A stretch of 64,000 nt of DNA from Brachybacterium vulturis (lineage in GTDB: Bacteria; Actinomycetota; Actinomycetes; Actinomycetales; Dermabacteraceae). The position numbers were made by a program, and so were the translations under genes. The stretch is from contig NZ_CP023563.1 of NCBI RefSeq assembly GCF_002407185.1, positions 2,604,001-2,668,000 of the forward strand, read 5' to 3'. Position 1 is the first letter of the stretch. Each line of letters starts with the position of its first letter. The notes below the pieces were generated by a model. The model did not search any database. It had not been told where the DNA came from and saw nothing but the letters and a program-made list of their open reading frames with translations. Positions 18,521 to 27,265 of the stretch are shown one piece after another.

Positions 18521-19126
18521 TCAGCTCTCGGATCCGGCGTCCTCGCAGGCGCTCCAGTCCACGCCGTCCACAGAGATCTGCGCGGCCATGTCCTCGAGGA
18601 AGCCGGTCACGATCTCGCGCTCGGCGGGCAGCAGGCGTCGGACTGCATCCACGCGGCGCGCCTGGGCCGTTCCCACGGTGCGCATCGCCTCGCTCCGGGT
18701 GGAGGGCTCGATGGTGATCACCAGGGCCCGACGATCCGAGGGGTGTCGTGCGCGGCGGACGTGCCCGGCATCTTCGAGCCGGTCCAGGAGCTTGGTCGTC
18801 GAGGCGCTCGAGATCCCCAGCGCCTGGGTGATGGCGCCGGGGGTGGCGAGGGTGCCGGTGTTCTCGCAGACGATGAGGAAGTGCAGGGCGCGCATGTCCG
18901 TCCGCCCCAGCTGCATGTACCGCAGGGAGGCGTCGGTCAGCTCCTGCTCCGCGTCCCGGAGGCGGGCCAGGGCGGCCATCAGTGCATCGATCTGGGCGAT
19001 GTCCCGGTCATCCAGGCCCCGGCGATCGACCAGCTCCTGCCCCGGATCGCTGGAACCGATGCTGAACAGGGGTGGAGGAGCGGCGGGCTGATCGCGACCG
19101 TCCTCGGCGCGGCGCGACGAGCTCAT
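18521..19126 (-). CDS. MarR-family transcriptional regulator
   Basis: This 201-residue DNA-binding protein has a winged-helix domain (about residues 70-150) containing DMRALHFLIVCENTGTLATPG, the recognition-helix stretch ALGISSASTTKLLDRLEDAG and the wing HPSDRRALVITI. Start chosen at the ATG (MSSSRRA) with TAGGAT seven bases upstream (19134-19139), suggesting a leaderless message. It diverges from the MMPL exporter, the usual arrangement for a MarR repressor of an efflux pump, and lies downstream of nothing on its own strand except the ectB operon promoter region. Ligand unknown. Confidence 0.88.
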   Translation of the reverse strand: MSSSRRAEDGRDQPAAPPPLFSIGSSDPGQELVDRRGLDDRDIAQIDALMAALARLRDAEQELTDASLRYMQLGRTDMRALHFLIVCENTGTLATPGAITQALGISSASTTKLLDRLEDAGHVRRARHPSDRRALVITIEPSTRSEAMRTVGTAQARRVDAVRRLLPAEREIVTGFLEDMAAQISVDGVDWSACEDAGSES

Positions 19127-19247
19127 GACCCTGATCCTAGCGAGCATCAGCTCACTCGGCGTATCTCTCGCCAGGCTAACGACTTGTGCGACACTGTTCC
19201 CGGGCGCCGCAGGCAACGTGGCGCTCCGCCCATCTCGAAGGAGCATC
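19127..19247. promoter_or_regulatory. Divergent control region between marR and MMPL genes
   Basis: This 121-bp gap must hold both promoters. The marR -10 (TAGGAT, 19139-19134) is visible; the MMPL side shows AAGGAG before its ATG but no clear -35/-10. I see no perfect long palindrome, so the MarR operator is not identified. Confidence 0.35.
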
Positions 19248-21452
19248 ATGACCTCTCCGGCGCCGTCGGCCGCCCCCTCCGGGCCCACCCATCGACGCAC
19301 AGGTCCCTCGTTCCCGAGGGTGCTGAGAGTGCTGCTGCCCGCCCTGCTGATCCTCGGCTGGCTGGTCGCCGCCGGGATCGGCGGACCGTACTTCGGTCGC
19401 GTCGACGAAGTCTCCTCGAACGATCCCGCCGCCTATCTGCCGGATTCCGCGGACGCCACGGAGGTCTCTCAGCGGGTCCAGGACTTCACCGGTTCCGAAT
19501 CGATCCCTGCGATCGTCGTGGTCACCGCCGAGGAGGAGATGGACGACGAGACCCTCGCCTCGCTCACCGAGGTCACGGAGGCGCTCGCCGCGCTGGACAC
19601 GGTCGCCGGGGACGTCTCCCCCGCGATCCCCTCCGAGGACGGTCGCGCGGTGCAGGTCTTCGTGCCGCTGGACGCCGACGCCGATCTCGGCGCCGCCGTC
19701 GAGGAGGTCGAGGCGGAGCTCACCGCCGGCCTGCCCGACGAGCTCAGCTCGTACGTGACCGGACCGGCCGGCTTCTCCGCCGACCTCGCCGAAGGCTTCG
19801 CCGGCATCGACGGGCTGCTGCTGGGCGTCGCACTCGCCGCCGTGCTGGTGATCCTCCTGATCGTCTACCGCTCGCTGCTGCTGCCGCTGATCGTGCTGTC
19901 GACGAGCCTGTTCGCGCTGTGCGCGGCGCTGCTGACCATCTGGCATCTGGCCGCGGCCGACGTGCTGCTGCTGTCGGGGCAGACCCAGGGAATCCTGTTC
20001 ATCCTCGTCATCGGGGCTGCCACCGACTACTCCCTGCTGTACGTCGCCCGGTACCGCGATGAGCTGCGGCACACGAAGGAGCGGGGACGGGCGACGCTCA
20101 CGGCGCTCCGGGGGACGTTCGAGCCGGTGCTCGCCTCCGGCGGCACAGTCATCGCCGGTCTGCTGTGCCTGCTGCTGTCGGACCTGAAGTCCAACAGCAC
20201 GCTGGGACCGGTGGCGGCGATCGGGATCGTCTTCGCGATGGCGGCCGCCCTGACCTTCCTGCCCGCCGTGCTGTACGCCACCGGTCGGGTCGCCTTCTGG
20301 CCGCGCCGCCCGCACTTCGCGCCCGACGCGCCGGACGCCGGCGCGGACCCTGCCGCCCATGGGGTCTGGGGACGGATCGCGCTGGCCGTGCGGCGGCGGC
20401 CGCGACGGCTCTGGATCGTCACCGCGTTGGTGCTCGCGGTCGGCTGCCTGGGCGTCACCCAGCTCGAGGCCGACGGGGTGCCCCAGTCCGATCTCGTGCT
20501 CACCGCCTCGTCCGCACGCGAGGGTCAGGCCGCACTCGGCGAGCATTTCCCGGGCGGTTCCGGTTCCCCGGTGCAGATCATCACCGCCGAGTCCTCCCTC
20601 CAGGAGGTCACCGACCAGCTGCTCCTCCAGGACGGCATCGAGTCGGTGGCGGTCACCACCGAGGACTCCCCCGCCGGCACCGCACCGGTGACCGAGGAGG
20701 GCATCCAGGCGCAGGGGCCCCGGGGCTCCCCGGCGCCGGAGCCGACGGTGGTCGGCGGCGACGTGCTGGTGCAGGCGACGCTGTCGGATGCCGCGGACTC
20801 CGCGGCGGCCGCGGCGACGGTGCGTGAGGTGCGTGCGGACCTCGCCGCCGAGGACCTCGAGGCGCTGGTGGGCGGCGTGACCGCGACCTCGATCGACACC
20901 AACGACGCCTCCGCCCACGACCGCGCCCTGATCATCCCGGTGGTGCTGGTGGTCATCACGCTGATCCTGATGCTGCTGCTGCGTTCGATCCTGGCCCCGG
21001 TGCTGCTGATCGCCACCACCGTGCTGTCCTTCGGCACCGCGATGGGGATCTCCGCGCTGGCGTTCGAGCATCTCTTCGCCTTCCCCGGCGCCGACCCGGC
21101 CGTGCCCCTGTTCGGCTTCGTGTTCCTGGTGGCCCTCGGCATCGACTACAACATCTTCCTGATGACCAGGGTGCGCGAGGAGTCGCTGGCGCACGGCACC
21201 CGGGAGGGAGTGGTGCGCGGGCTCTCCGTGACCGGCGGCGTCATCACCTCGGCGGGCATGGTGCTTGCGGCGACCTTCGCCGCGCTCGGAGTGATCCCGA
21301 TCCTGTTCCTCGCCCAGATCGCCTTCATCGTGGCCTTCGGCGTGCTGCTGGACACCTTCGTGGTGCGCACGCTGCTGGTGCCCGCTCTGGCCCTCGACCT
21401 CGGGAAGATCATCTGGTGGCCCTCGGCGCTCTGGCGGCGCGGCCGGGACTGA
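19248..21452 (+). CDS. MMPL-family (RND-type) membrane exporter
   Basis: This 734-residue transporter has two repeats, each an N-terminal helix plus an extracellular domain and five more helices, about 12 in total. The proton-relay motifs are in ATDYSLLYVARYRDE (first repeat) and LGIDYNIFLMTRVREE (second repeat). MMPL proteins export lipids, siderophores or drugs using the proton gradient; the cargo here is unknown. The start is ATG preceded by GAAGGAG. Divergent MarR suggests induction by a small molecule. Length and topology are complete; no partner genes. Confidence 0.92.
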   Translation: MTSPAPSAAPSGPTHRRTGPSFPRVLRVLLPALLILGWLVAAGIGGPYFGRVDEVSSNDPAAYLPDSADATEVSQRVQDFTGSESIPAIVVVTAEEEMDDETLASLTEVTEALAALDTVAGDVSPAIPSEDGRAVQVFVPLDADADLGAAVEEVEAELTAGLPDELSSYVTGPAGFSADLAEGFAGIDGLLLGVALAAVLVILLIVYRSLLLPLIVLSTSLFALCAALLTIWHLAAADVLLLSGQTQGILFILVIGAATDYSLLYVARYRDELRHTKERGRATLTALRGTFEPVLASGGTVIAGLLCLLLSDLKSNSTLGPVAAIGIVFAMAAALTFLPAVLYATGRVAFWPRRPHFAPDAPDAGADPAAHGVWGRIALAVRRRPRRLWIVTALVLAVGCLGVTQLEADGVPQSDLVLTASSAREGQAALGEHFPGGSGSPVQIITAESSLQEVTDQLLLQDGIESVAVTTEDSPAGTAPVTEEGIQAQGPRGSPAPEPTVVGGDVLVQATLSDAADSAAAAATVREVRADLAAEDLEALVGGVTATSIDTNDASAHDRALIIPVVLVVITLILMLLLRSILAPVLLIATTVLSFGTAMGISALAFEHLFAFPGADPAVPLFGFVFLVALGIDYNIFLMTRVREESLAHGTREGVVRGLSVTGGVITSAGMVLAATFAALGVIPILFLAQIAFIVAFGVLLDTFVVRTLLVPALALDLGKIIWWPSALWRRGRD

Positions 21453-21519
21453 CGCGGCGCGACCTCTCCCGCTGGACGCGCCGCTCATGAACAGACGGGT
21501 GCGGGTCGGCGCATGTTCC

Positions 21520-21525
21520 TAGAAT
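21520..21525 (+). promoter_or_regulatory. -10 box of a leaderless purU transcript
   Basis: TAGAAT is followed by six bases and then the purU ATG, and there is no Shine-Dalgarno sequence between. Transcription would start at or next to the A of ATG. Confidence 0.5.
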
Positions 21526-21531
21526 GGCTCC

Positions 21532-22428
21532 ATGAACGCTCTCTCCTCCCCCGCCCCGAACTCCGCAGACCCCTCCGGGACCAGTCATGAGTTCGTCCTC
21601 ACCGTGGTCTGCGCCGAGTCCCCCGGCATCGTCCACGCGATCTCCGGCGCCATCCTCGAGGTCGATGGCGACATCACCGAGAGTCGACAGTTCGTCAGCA
21701 GCACCACCCATCGCTACTACCTGCGGATGCAGGTCAGGACCCCCGCTGCGGCCCAGGAGCTGAAGGCCGCACTGGGCCCGGCGGTGGAGCGTTTCGGCCT
21801 CGAGCTGCAGATCGACGAGGTGGGACGCCCGGTGCGCACCCTGATCCTCGGTTCGACGACCCTGCACTGCGTGAACGATCTGCTGTTCCGGATGGAGTCC
21901 GGTCACCTGCCGATCGAGGTCCCGCTGATCCTGGCGAACCATCCCACCCTGGAGAAGCTGGCCGGCTTCTACGACGTGCCCTTCGAACATCGGCCCACCC
22001 GCGGTGAAGGCGCGAAGGCCGCCTTCGAGGATCGGGTGCGCGAGGCGGTGGAGGAGCACGACATCGAGCTGGTGGTGCTGGCCCGCTACATGCAGATCCT
22101 GTCCCCGGAGCTGTGCGCCGAGCTCGCCGGCCGCTGCATCAACATCCACCACTCCTTCCTGCCCGGCTTCAAGGGCGCCAACCCCTACCGGCAGGCGCAT
22201 GCGCGCGGGGTGAAGCAGATCGGGGCGACCGCCCACTTCGTCACCACCGATCTGGACGAGGGGCCGATCATCGAGCAGGAGGTGCTGCGGGTGGACCACA
22301 CCCGCTCACCCGAGGAGCTGATGGCGATCGGGCAGGACGCCGAGATCCGGACTCTGCGCCAGGCCGTGGCCTGGTTCGCCCAGTCGCGGGTGCTGCTGGA
22401 CGGCTCGCGGACCATCGTCTTCCGCTGA
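21532..22428 (+). CDS. purU: Formyltetrahydrofolate deformylase
   Basis: This 298-residue enzyme hydrolyses 10-formyl-THF to THF and formate, balancing the one-carbon pool. An ACT domain (about residues 20-95, beginning EFVLTVVCAESPGIVHAISG) senses amino acids such as Gly or Met in the family. The C-terminal formyltransferase fold holds the catalytic Asn-His-Asp set: NHPTLEKL, NIHHSFLPGFKGANPY and VTTDLDEGPIIEQ. Length is typical (~285). Monocistronic; no downstream gene on the same strand. Confidence 0.95.
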   Translation: MNALSSPAPNSADPSGTSHEFVLTVVCAESPGIVHAISGAILEVDGDITESRQFVSSTTHRYYLRMQVRTPAAAQELKAALGPAVERFGLELQIDEVGRPVRTLILGSTTLHCVNDLLFRMESGHLPIEVPLILANHPTLEKLAGFYDVPFEHRPTRGEGAKAAFEDRVREAVEEHDIELVVLARYMQILSPELCAELAGRCINIHHSFLPGFKGANPYRQAHARGVKQIGATAHFVTTDLDEGPIIEQEVLRVDHTRSPEELMAIGQDAEIRTLRQAVAWFAQSRVLLDGSRTIVFR

Positions 22429-22468
22429 GCCGGCCGGTGCCAAGGCTCCGTTCGGGCCCTGGCGCGCC

Positions 22469-23377
22469 TCACCCCTTGACGCCACCGGCCGCCGCGAAAC
22501 CCTGGCCCAGGCTGCGGCCGAGGAACAGGTACAGCACCACCACGGGCAATGAGTAGAAGATCGAGAACGCGGCCAGCTGACCGTAGGCGACCTGGCCGTA
22601 CTGGGAGGAGAAGGTGTAGAGCGTCACCGCGGCGGGCAGCTTGTCCGGGCTCAGCAGCAACATGAACGGGACGAAGAAGTTGCCCCACATCATCACGAAG
22701 GTGAAGATCGCCGCCACGGCCAGGCCGGGTCGCATCAGGGGCAGCACGACCGACCACAGCGCGCGGTACACGCCGGCCCCCTCGGTCCAGGCCGACTCCT
22801 CGATCTCCACGGGGACCCCGTCCATGAAGCCCTTGGTCAGGAAGATCGCGTACGGCAGGGAGCTGGCGCCGAGGAAGAGAATCGCACCGAACATCGAGTC
22901 GATGAGGTTCACCTGCACGAACAATGCGTACACCGGAATCATGATCGCGGTGATCGGCAGCCCCGTGGAGAAGATGATGCCCAGCAGCAGCGGCCGCTTG
23001 GCGCGGAACCGATATCGCGACATCGGGTAGGCGCACAGCACCGCGGTGACCATCGTGACCGCCGCCGCCCCACCGCACAGGATCACTGAGTTCAGCAGCG
23101 GCCGGAAGGTGGTCTCCATGTTCCAGATCGCGGCGTAGTTGCCCAGGGACCAGTTCTCCGGCCACGAGATCGACAAGGTCGCCTCGGTGTTGAAGGAGGC
23201 CAGCACCACCCACAGCAGCGGCACCATGAAGCTCGCGCCGATCACCACCATCGCCACGGTGCTGGCGATCGTGCTGCTGCGCTCGCGCGGCCCCAGGCCG
23301 GTGCGGCGCGGCCGCGGTGGTGGGTCGTCGCTGGCCGGCGCCGGCGCGGTGCCGGTGGTCTCGGGGGTCGCGGTCAT
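22469..23377 (-). CDS. Carbohydrate ABC transporter permease (MalG-like)
   Basis: This 302-residue inner-membrane protein has six helices and the EAA loop (VEIEESAWTEGAGVYRALWSVVLPLMRPG in part, about residues 205-235) that contacts the ATPase. The N-terminal 35 residues are a Pro-rich cytoplasmic extension. It pairs with the upstream MalF-like permease and a binding protein; all three genes overlap by four bases. It is the last gene of the operon and converges with purU. Substrate probably an oligosaccharide, by family only. Confidence 0.92.
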   Translation of the reverse strand: MTATPETTGTAPAPASDDPPPRPRRTGLGPRERSSTIASTVAMVVIGASFMVPLLWVVLASFNTEATLSISWPENWSLGNYAAIWNMETTFRPLLNSVILCGGAAAVTMVTAVLCAYPMSRYRFRAKRPLLLGIIFSTGLPITAIMIPVYALFVQVNLIDSMFGAILFLGASSLPYAIFLTKGFMDGVPVEIEESAWTEGAGVYRALWSVVLPLMRPGLAVAAIFTFVMMWGNFFVPFMLLLSPDKLPAAVTLYTFSSQYGQVAYGQLAAFSIFYSLPVVVLYLFLGRSLGQGFAAAGGVKG

Positions 23378-24327
23378 CGCTTGTCCTCCTCCGGAAGCAG
23401 ACGCAGGTACGCCATGGAGGCCACCGCCCCGATCAGGAGCAGCAGCAGGGCCACGGCGGTGCCGTAGCCGAGCTGACCGTAGGAGAACGCCTGCTCGTAC
23501 GTGTACAGCGGCAGGGTCTGGCTCTGGCGGGCCGGCCCGCCCCCGGTCATGATGAAGATCAATCCGAAGACCGAGAGCGTCTGCAGGGTGGTCAACATCA
23601 GGTTGGTGGCGATCGCCGGTCGCAGCAGCGGGAGCGTCACCGAGGTGAACCGGCGCAGCGGCCCGGCACCGTCCAGGGCCGCGGACTCGTAGACATCGCT
23701 GGGTACGGAGCTCAGCGCGGCCGAGTACACCAGCATCGAGAAGGCGGTCCCGCGCCAGATGTTCGCGAAGGACACGGCGAAGATCGGGGCGCTGAACAGC
23801 AGCTGCTGCGGTGGCAGCCCGATCGCCGTGATGATCGCGTTCAACGATCCGTCCGGGGAGAAGAACGTGTACAGCAGATAGCCGGCCACCACCTCCGGCA
23901 GGATCCAGGCGGCGATCACGATGGCGGTCACCGTGAAGGTGATCACCCGGTGGGCGCGTTCGATGAGCAGGGCCAGCAGCATGCCCATGATGTTCTGACC
24001 GAGCAGCGCGGAGATCACCGTGAAGATCACGGTGAGGACCACGGAGTTCCAGAAGTCCGCGTCGGCGAAGGCGTCGGTGAAGTTGGAGAAGCCGACGAAC
24101 TCGGTCTGCTCGGCACCCTCCCCGCGGATCGCCTTGTCGGTGAAGGCGAGGTACACGGAGTACACGATCGGCCCCAGCATGAACCCGGCCAGCAGCAGGA
24201 ACGCGGGAACCATCGGCACCGCCCGGCCGGCGGTCAGGCGGTTGCCCAGCCTCCCCCGTCGAGGCGGCGTCGGGCGCGTGGCGGAGGAGGGCGGATCGTG
24301 CTCCGCCACGGGCGCGCTGGTGCTCAT
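23374..24327 (-). CDS. Carbohydrate ABC transporter permease (MalF-like)
   Basis: This 317-residue permease has six predicted helices after a proline-rich N-terminus, with the EAA loop YESAALDGAGPLRRFTSVTLP (described by E, A, D, G and the closing L-P) that docks the ATPase. It forms a heterodimer with the MalG-like permease. Start ATG overlaps the stop of the binding-protein gene; the end overlaps the next permease. Confidence 0.92.
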   Translation of the reverse strand: MSTSAPVAEHDPPSSATRPTPPRRGRLGNRLTAGRAVPMVPAFLLLAGFMLGPIVYSVYLAFTDKAIRGEGAEQTEFVGFSNFTDAFADADFWNSVVLTVIFTVISALLGQNIMGMLLALLIERAHRVITFTVTAIVIAAWILPEVVAGYLLYTFFSPDGSLNAIITAIGLPPQQLLFSAPIFAVSFANIWRGTAFSMLVYSAALSSVPSDVYESAALDGAGPLRRFTSVTLPLLRPAIATNLMLTTLQTLSVFGLIFIMTGGGPARQSQTLPLYTYEQAFSYGQLGYGTAVALLLLLIGAVASMAYLRLLPEEDKR

Positions 24328-25718
24328 GCGCCGGCCTCCTGCACGCTCTCGCGGCCGACGATGTCGATGACGGTGGCGTCGTAGGCGGCGGCCGCCGACT
24401 CCGGGCTGTCGCCCGTCATCACGGCTTCCATCGCGACCTGGATCGCCGAGGACACCTGCGGGTAGGCCGGCAGTGCCGGGCGGTAGTAGGCGGTCTTCAG
24501 GATCCTCGTGAAGTAGTCGACTGCCGGGGAATACCCCTGGTAGCGCTCGTCCGCCGCGACGTCGTCGCGCACGGTGATGTGGTTGTCAGCGATCGCGTAG
24601 TCCACCAGGTTCTCGGTGGAGACCAGCGTCTCGAGGAAGCGGAAGGCGATCTCCTTGTCGGTGACGTACTCGGGGATGGACAGTCCCCAGCCTCCTGCGA
24701 GCGTCACGGTGCCGTTCCCGCCCCCGTCCTGGGTGGGCATGTCCGCCAGACCCATCACGTCGGGCCACTCGGGCCATGGCCGAGCCGCGGATTCGGCCCA
24801 GGTCCGCGAGATCCAGGAGCCGTCGATGAGCATGCCGAGCTTCTTCTCGGGCAGCAGCGTGTTGTAGATCGTCTCGGAGATGTTCGGATCGAGGTGCTGG
24901 GCCAGCGGCAGGGTGAGGTCCTCCTCGAAGATCGTCCGGACGAACGTCAGGGAGTCGATGAAGCCCGTCGAGCCGATGATCCACTTCCGGGTCTCGCGGT
25001 CATAGAGCCACCCCTCGGCGGAGGTGCCGTACAGGAGCATCTCGAAACCCTGCATGGAGGCCTTCTCGCCCTGCGGGGTGCCGCAGAACATGAAGAACGG
25101 GGTCGCGTCGCTGTCGGAGTCACGGATCGCGCGCGCCGCGTCGAGGATGTCCTCCCAGGTGCTGGGCTGCCAGTCCCCGGGCAGGCCTGCCTCCTCGAGC
25201 ACGCCGCGATGGAACCAGATCGCGCGGGTGTCCGTCGTGATCGGCATCCCGTAGATCTCGCCGTCCTCTCCGGTGACTGCGACCTTCGAGGCATCAGCGA
25301 CGTCACCCCAGTGCTCATAGCCGGTGGCCAGCTCGGTCATCGGCCGGAGGTATCCGGCCCCGACGTCCGAGAGCAGGATGAAGGAGTCCTCGTACACCAG
25401 ATCGGGGCTGGTGCGCGGCGAACTCATCAGCAGCTCGTTCTTGGTGAAGTAGTCCCCTTCGGACGCGACGATGGGGACGAGCTCGACGGTCAGCTCCGGG
25501 TTCTCGGCGGAGAACTCCGCGGCAGCGTCGGTGATCCACTGCTCCTTGACGGTGCCCGAGCCGAACTGCTGGAAGGCGATCCGGATCACGCCCGGATCGG
25601 CGTTGGCACCGGCGCAGCCCGCGAGTGCGGCCAACGGCACCACCGTCGCGACGCCGGCGCTCAGGCGCAGGAAGCTGCGGCGGTCGAGGGACGGCCGGGA
25701 GAACGGTCCTGGGGCCAC
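24324..25718 (-). CDS. Sugar ABC transporter substrate-binding lipoprotein
   Basis: This 464-residue extracellular binding protein (bacterial family 1) catches the sugar and delivers it to the two permeases. The N-terminus carries RRSFLRLSAG, a twin-Arg (Tat) type signal, followed by a lipobox ending LAGC, so it is probably exported folded and anchored as a lipoprotein. The start is taken as the GTG that follows GAGGAG with good spacing; an ATG 20 codons upstream lacks a ribosome site. No ATPase gene is in the operon, so a shared MsiK-like ATPase elsewhere is likely. Confidence 0.92.
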   Translation of the reverse strand: MAPGPFSRPSLDRRSFLRLSAGVATVVPLAALAGCAGANADPGVIRIAFQQFGSGTVKEQWITDAAAEFSAENPELTVELVPIVASEGDYFTKNELLMSSPRTSPDLVYEDSFILLSDVGAGYLRPMTELATGYEHWGDVADASKVAVTGEDGEIYGMPITTDTRAIWFHRGVLEEAGLPGDWQPSTWEDILDAARAIRDSDSDATPFFMFCGTPQGEKASMQGFEMLLYGTSAEGWLYDRETRKWIIGSTGFIDSLTFVRTIFEEDLTLPLAQHLDPNISETIYNTLLPEKKLGMLIDGSWISRTWAESAARPWPEWPDVMGLADMPTQDGGGNGTVTLAGGWGLSIPEYVTDKEIAFRFLETLVSTENLVDYAIADNHITVRDDVAADERYQGYSPAVDYFTRILKTAYYRPALPAYPQVSSAIQVAMEAVMTGDSPESAAAAYDATVIDIVGRESVQEAGA

Positions 25719-25817
25719 GGTGACCTCCTCGTGGACGTCGGGGCGAGGCTCGATCGTAGCGCGTGCGACCTGGATCACACCAACCCCGTCGCGGCGCGTC
25801 CGGTGCGGATCGTCCGC

Positions 25818-26435
25818 TCAGCTGTGCTGCCGGGCGCGGCCGACGCCCTGGGCCTGCTCGGCATCGGCGTATCGCATCCCGGGCGGGACCTGGGCCAGCT
25901 CGAACCAGGCCGCGGCCCGTGGCAGCATCCGCACGTCCTGCCAGGGGATCTCGAACTCCGGGTCGCGCCACAGCGTCAGCGCGATCTCCGCCCGACGACC
26001 GGAGGCCACCAGCACCAGCCGTCGCAGCCGGGACAGCGGATGCGGGCCCGCCCGGGAGCTGTCGGGGATCGCGACCACACCGCCGAGATCGAGCGGCCAG
26101 ACGGTCTCTCCCCAGCACAGTGCGGCCTGCTCGGTGGTGCCCGCGATCACGGCCGGTGGGCGCAGATCCGCGGCCGTCACCGGGGTGGGAGCGATGGGCG
26201 CGCCGCGCTCGAGCACCTCCCGCTCCACCCACGCGCCGGGCAGCAGCGTCGTGCCTGCGACCGAGACATCCACCAGCAGCGCCTCGGCGAAGGGGGCGAG
26301 GGCGGGGCTCAGCCGGCCGGCGTGGGCCAGGTCCCGTCGCGGGACGGCGATCACCCGCACCACCGCCTGGTCGCCGGGGCGGTCGGTCAGCGCGATCCGG
26401 ACCCGGGTGCCGGGCAGCGGCGCCTGCCCCCTCAT
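25818..26435 (-). CDS. Hypothetical protein
   Basis: This 205-residue protein is not recognised. It begins RVRIALTDRPGDQAVVRVIAVPRR, contains short hydrophobic strands (PALAPFAEALLVDVSVAG; RLRRLVLVASGRRAEIALTLW), no signal peptide and no membrane helix, and looks like a cytosolic alpha/beta or beta-rich fold. It overlaps the Nudix gene by four bases and is therefore co-translated with it. GC and codon bias match neighbours. Confidence 0.7.
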   Translation of the reverse strand: MRGQAPLPGTRVRIALTDRPGDQAVVRVIAVPRRDLAHAGRLSPALAPFAEALLVDVSVAGTTLLPGAWVEREVLERGAPIAPTPVTAADLRPPAVIAGTTEQAALCWGETVWPLDLGGVVAIPDSSRAGPHPLSRLRRLVLVASGRRAEIALTLWRDPEFEIPWQDVRMLPRAAAWFELAQVPPGMRYADAEQAQGVGRARQHS

Positions 26436-26908
26436 CGCCGGAACCGGGTCTCGACGTGATCCTCCAGGGCCAGCGACAGCTGTCTCGTGAAACGCTCGTT
26501 CATCGGCGGTGGCGCGCCGACCGGGAACCAGCGCGCCTCGGTGTTCTCCCCGTCGGCCGGGACCGGCATCGACTCACCGTCCGCCTCGCACCGGAAGCAC
26601 AGATCGAGGTACTGCGCACGATCCCCGTTCGGATAGGTGACCGGGGGCAATGTGCGGACCTCGAGCAGCCGCAGCGCATGGCAGGCGACCTTGGCTTCTT
26701 CCGCGACTTCGCGGACGGCGGCACGTGCCGGCTCCTCCCCCGGGTCGATGATCCCGGTGACCGGGGTCCAGGCGCCGTCATCGGCTCGTCGGACGGCGAG
26801 CATCCGCGTGCGGGCGGGATCCAGCACCAGCGCGGTGACACCGGGCATCCACAGCAGCTCGTGTCCGATGTGCTCGCGCAGCGAGAGGACGAATTCCGGG
26901 GTGGCGAT
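26432..26908 (-). CDS. Nudix hydrolase (unusual start)
   Basis: This ~158-residue protein has a Nudix box GIIDPGEEPARAAVREVAEEA (Gly, the REVAEEA core with catalytic Glu residues), which hydrolyses nucleoside-diphosphate-linked substrates. The protein by family should begin (M)ATPEFVLSLREHIGH, but that position holds ATC, six bases after a perfect GGAGGA. No in-frame ATG, GTG or TTG lies between the upstream gene and this point; the first internal ATG falls well inside the domain. An ATC start, or a CTG eleven codons upstream, must be used if the gene is active. Confidence 0.82.
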   Translation of the reverse strand: MATPEFVLSLREHIGHELLWMPGVTALVLDPARTRMLAVRRADDGAWTPVTGIIDPGEEPARAAVREVAEEAKVACHALRLLEVRTLPPVTYPNGDRAQYLDLCFRCEADGESMPVPADGENTEARWFPVGAPPPMNERFTRQLSLALEDHVETRFRR

Positions 26909-26934
26909 GGGGGTTCCTCCTGCAGCGGCCGCGG

Positions 26935-27225
26935 TCAGCCGCCCATGATGACGGGCAGCGACACCACGCCGATCACCAGCAGGTTGACCAGCAGCGCGCC
27001 GACGGCGATCAGCACCATCAGTGCCAGCATCACCCAGAAGATGATCCAGCCGACCTTGTTCATCTTCTGCGCGGTGGTGGGGTCGCTGTCCATCTGCACG
27101 AGCGCGATGATGCCGAAGATCGCCGGGATCATGCCGCCGCACAGCAGCCCGACGACGATCAGGATGATCGCGCTGGTCTGGAGCGAGCTCCGGTCCGGGA
27201 GCGGTCCGGCGGGCTGAGAGGTCAT
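26935..27225 (-). CDS. Small two-helix membrane protein (DUF4190-like)
   Basis: This 96-residue protein has two hydrophobic helices: about residues 18-42 (SAIILIVVGLLCGGMIPAIF region) and 58-90. Between them is the polar TTAQKMNKVGW loop. The pattern, helix with GG-P-I then ALV-M, resembles DUF4190 small membrane proteins common in actinobacteria. Function unknown. It lies 26 bp upstream of the Nudix coding start and may be in the same operon. Confidence 0.75.
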   Translation of the reverse strand: MTSQPAGPLPDRSSLQTSAIILIVVGLLCGGMIPAIFGIIALVQMDSDPTTAQKMNKVGWIIFWVMLALMVLIAVGALLVNLLVIGVVSLPVIMGG

Positions 27226-27265
27226 CGCAGCGGGTGTCCTTGTCGTGGAGGGAAGACGGGCAGCA

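Noticed and set aside
19150..19190. Second iron box (AGGCTAAC core) between marR and the MMPL gene
   Set aside because: Only the central eight bases match; the outer arms do not, giving about 10 of 19 positions.
19176..21488. A 770-codon open frame on the minus strand
   Set aside because: Antisense shadow of the MMPL exporter, His/Gln/Arg/Gly-rich with no domain.
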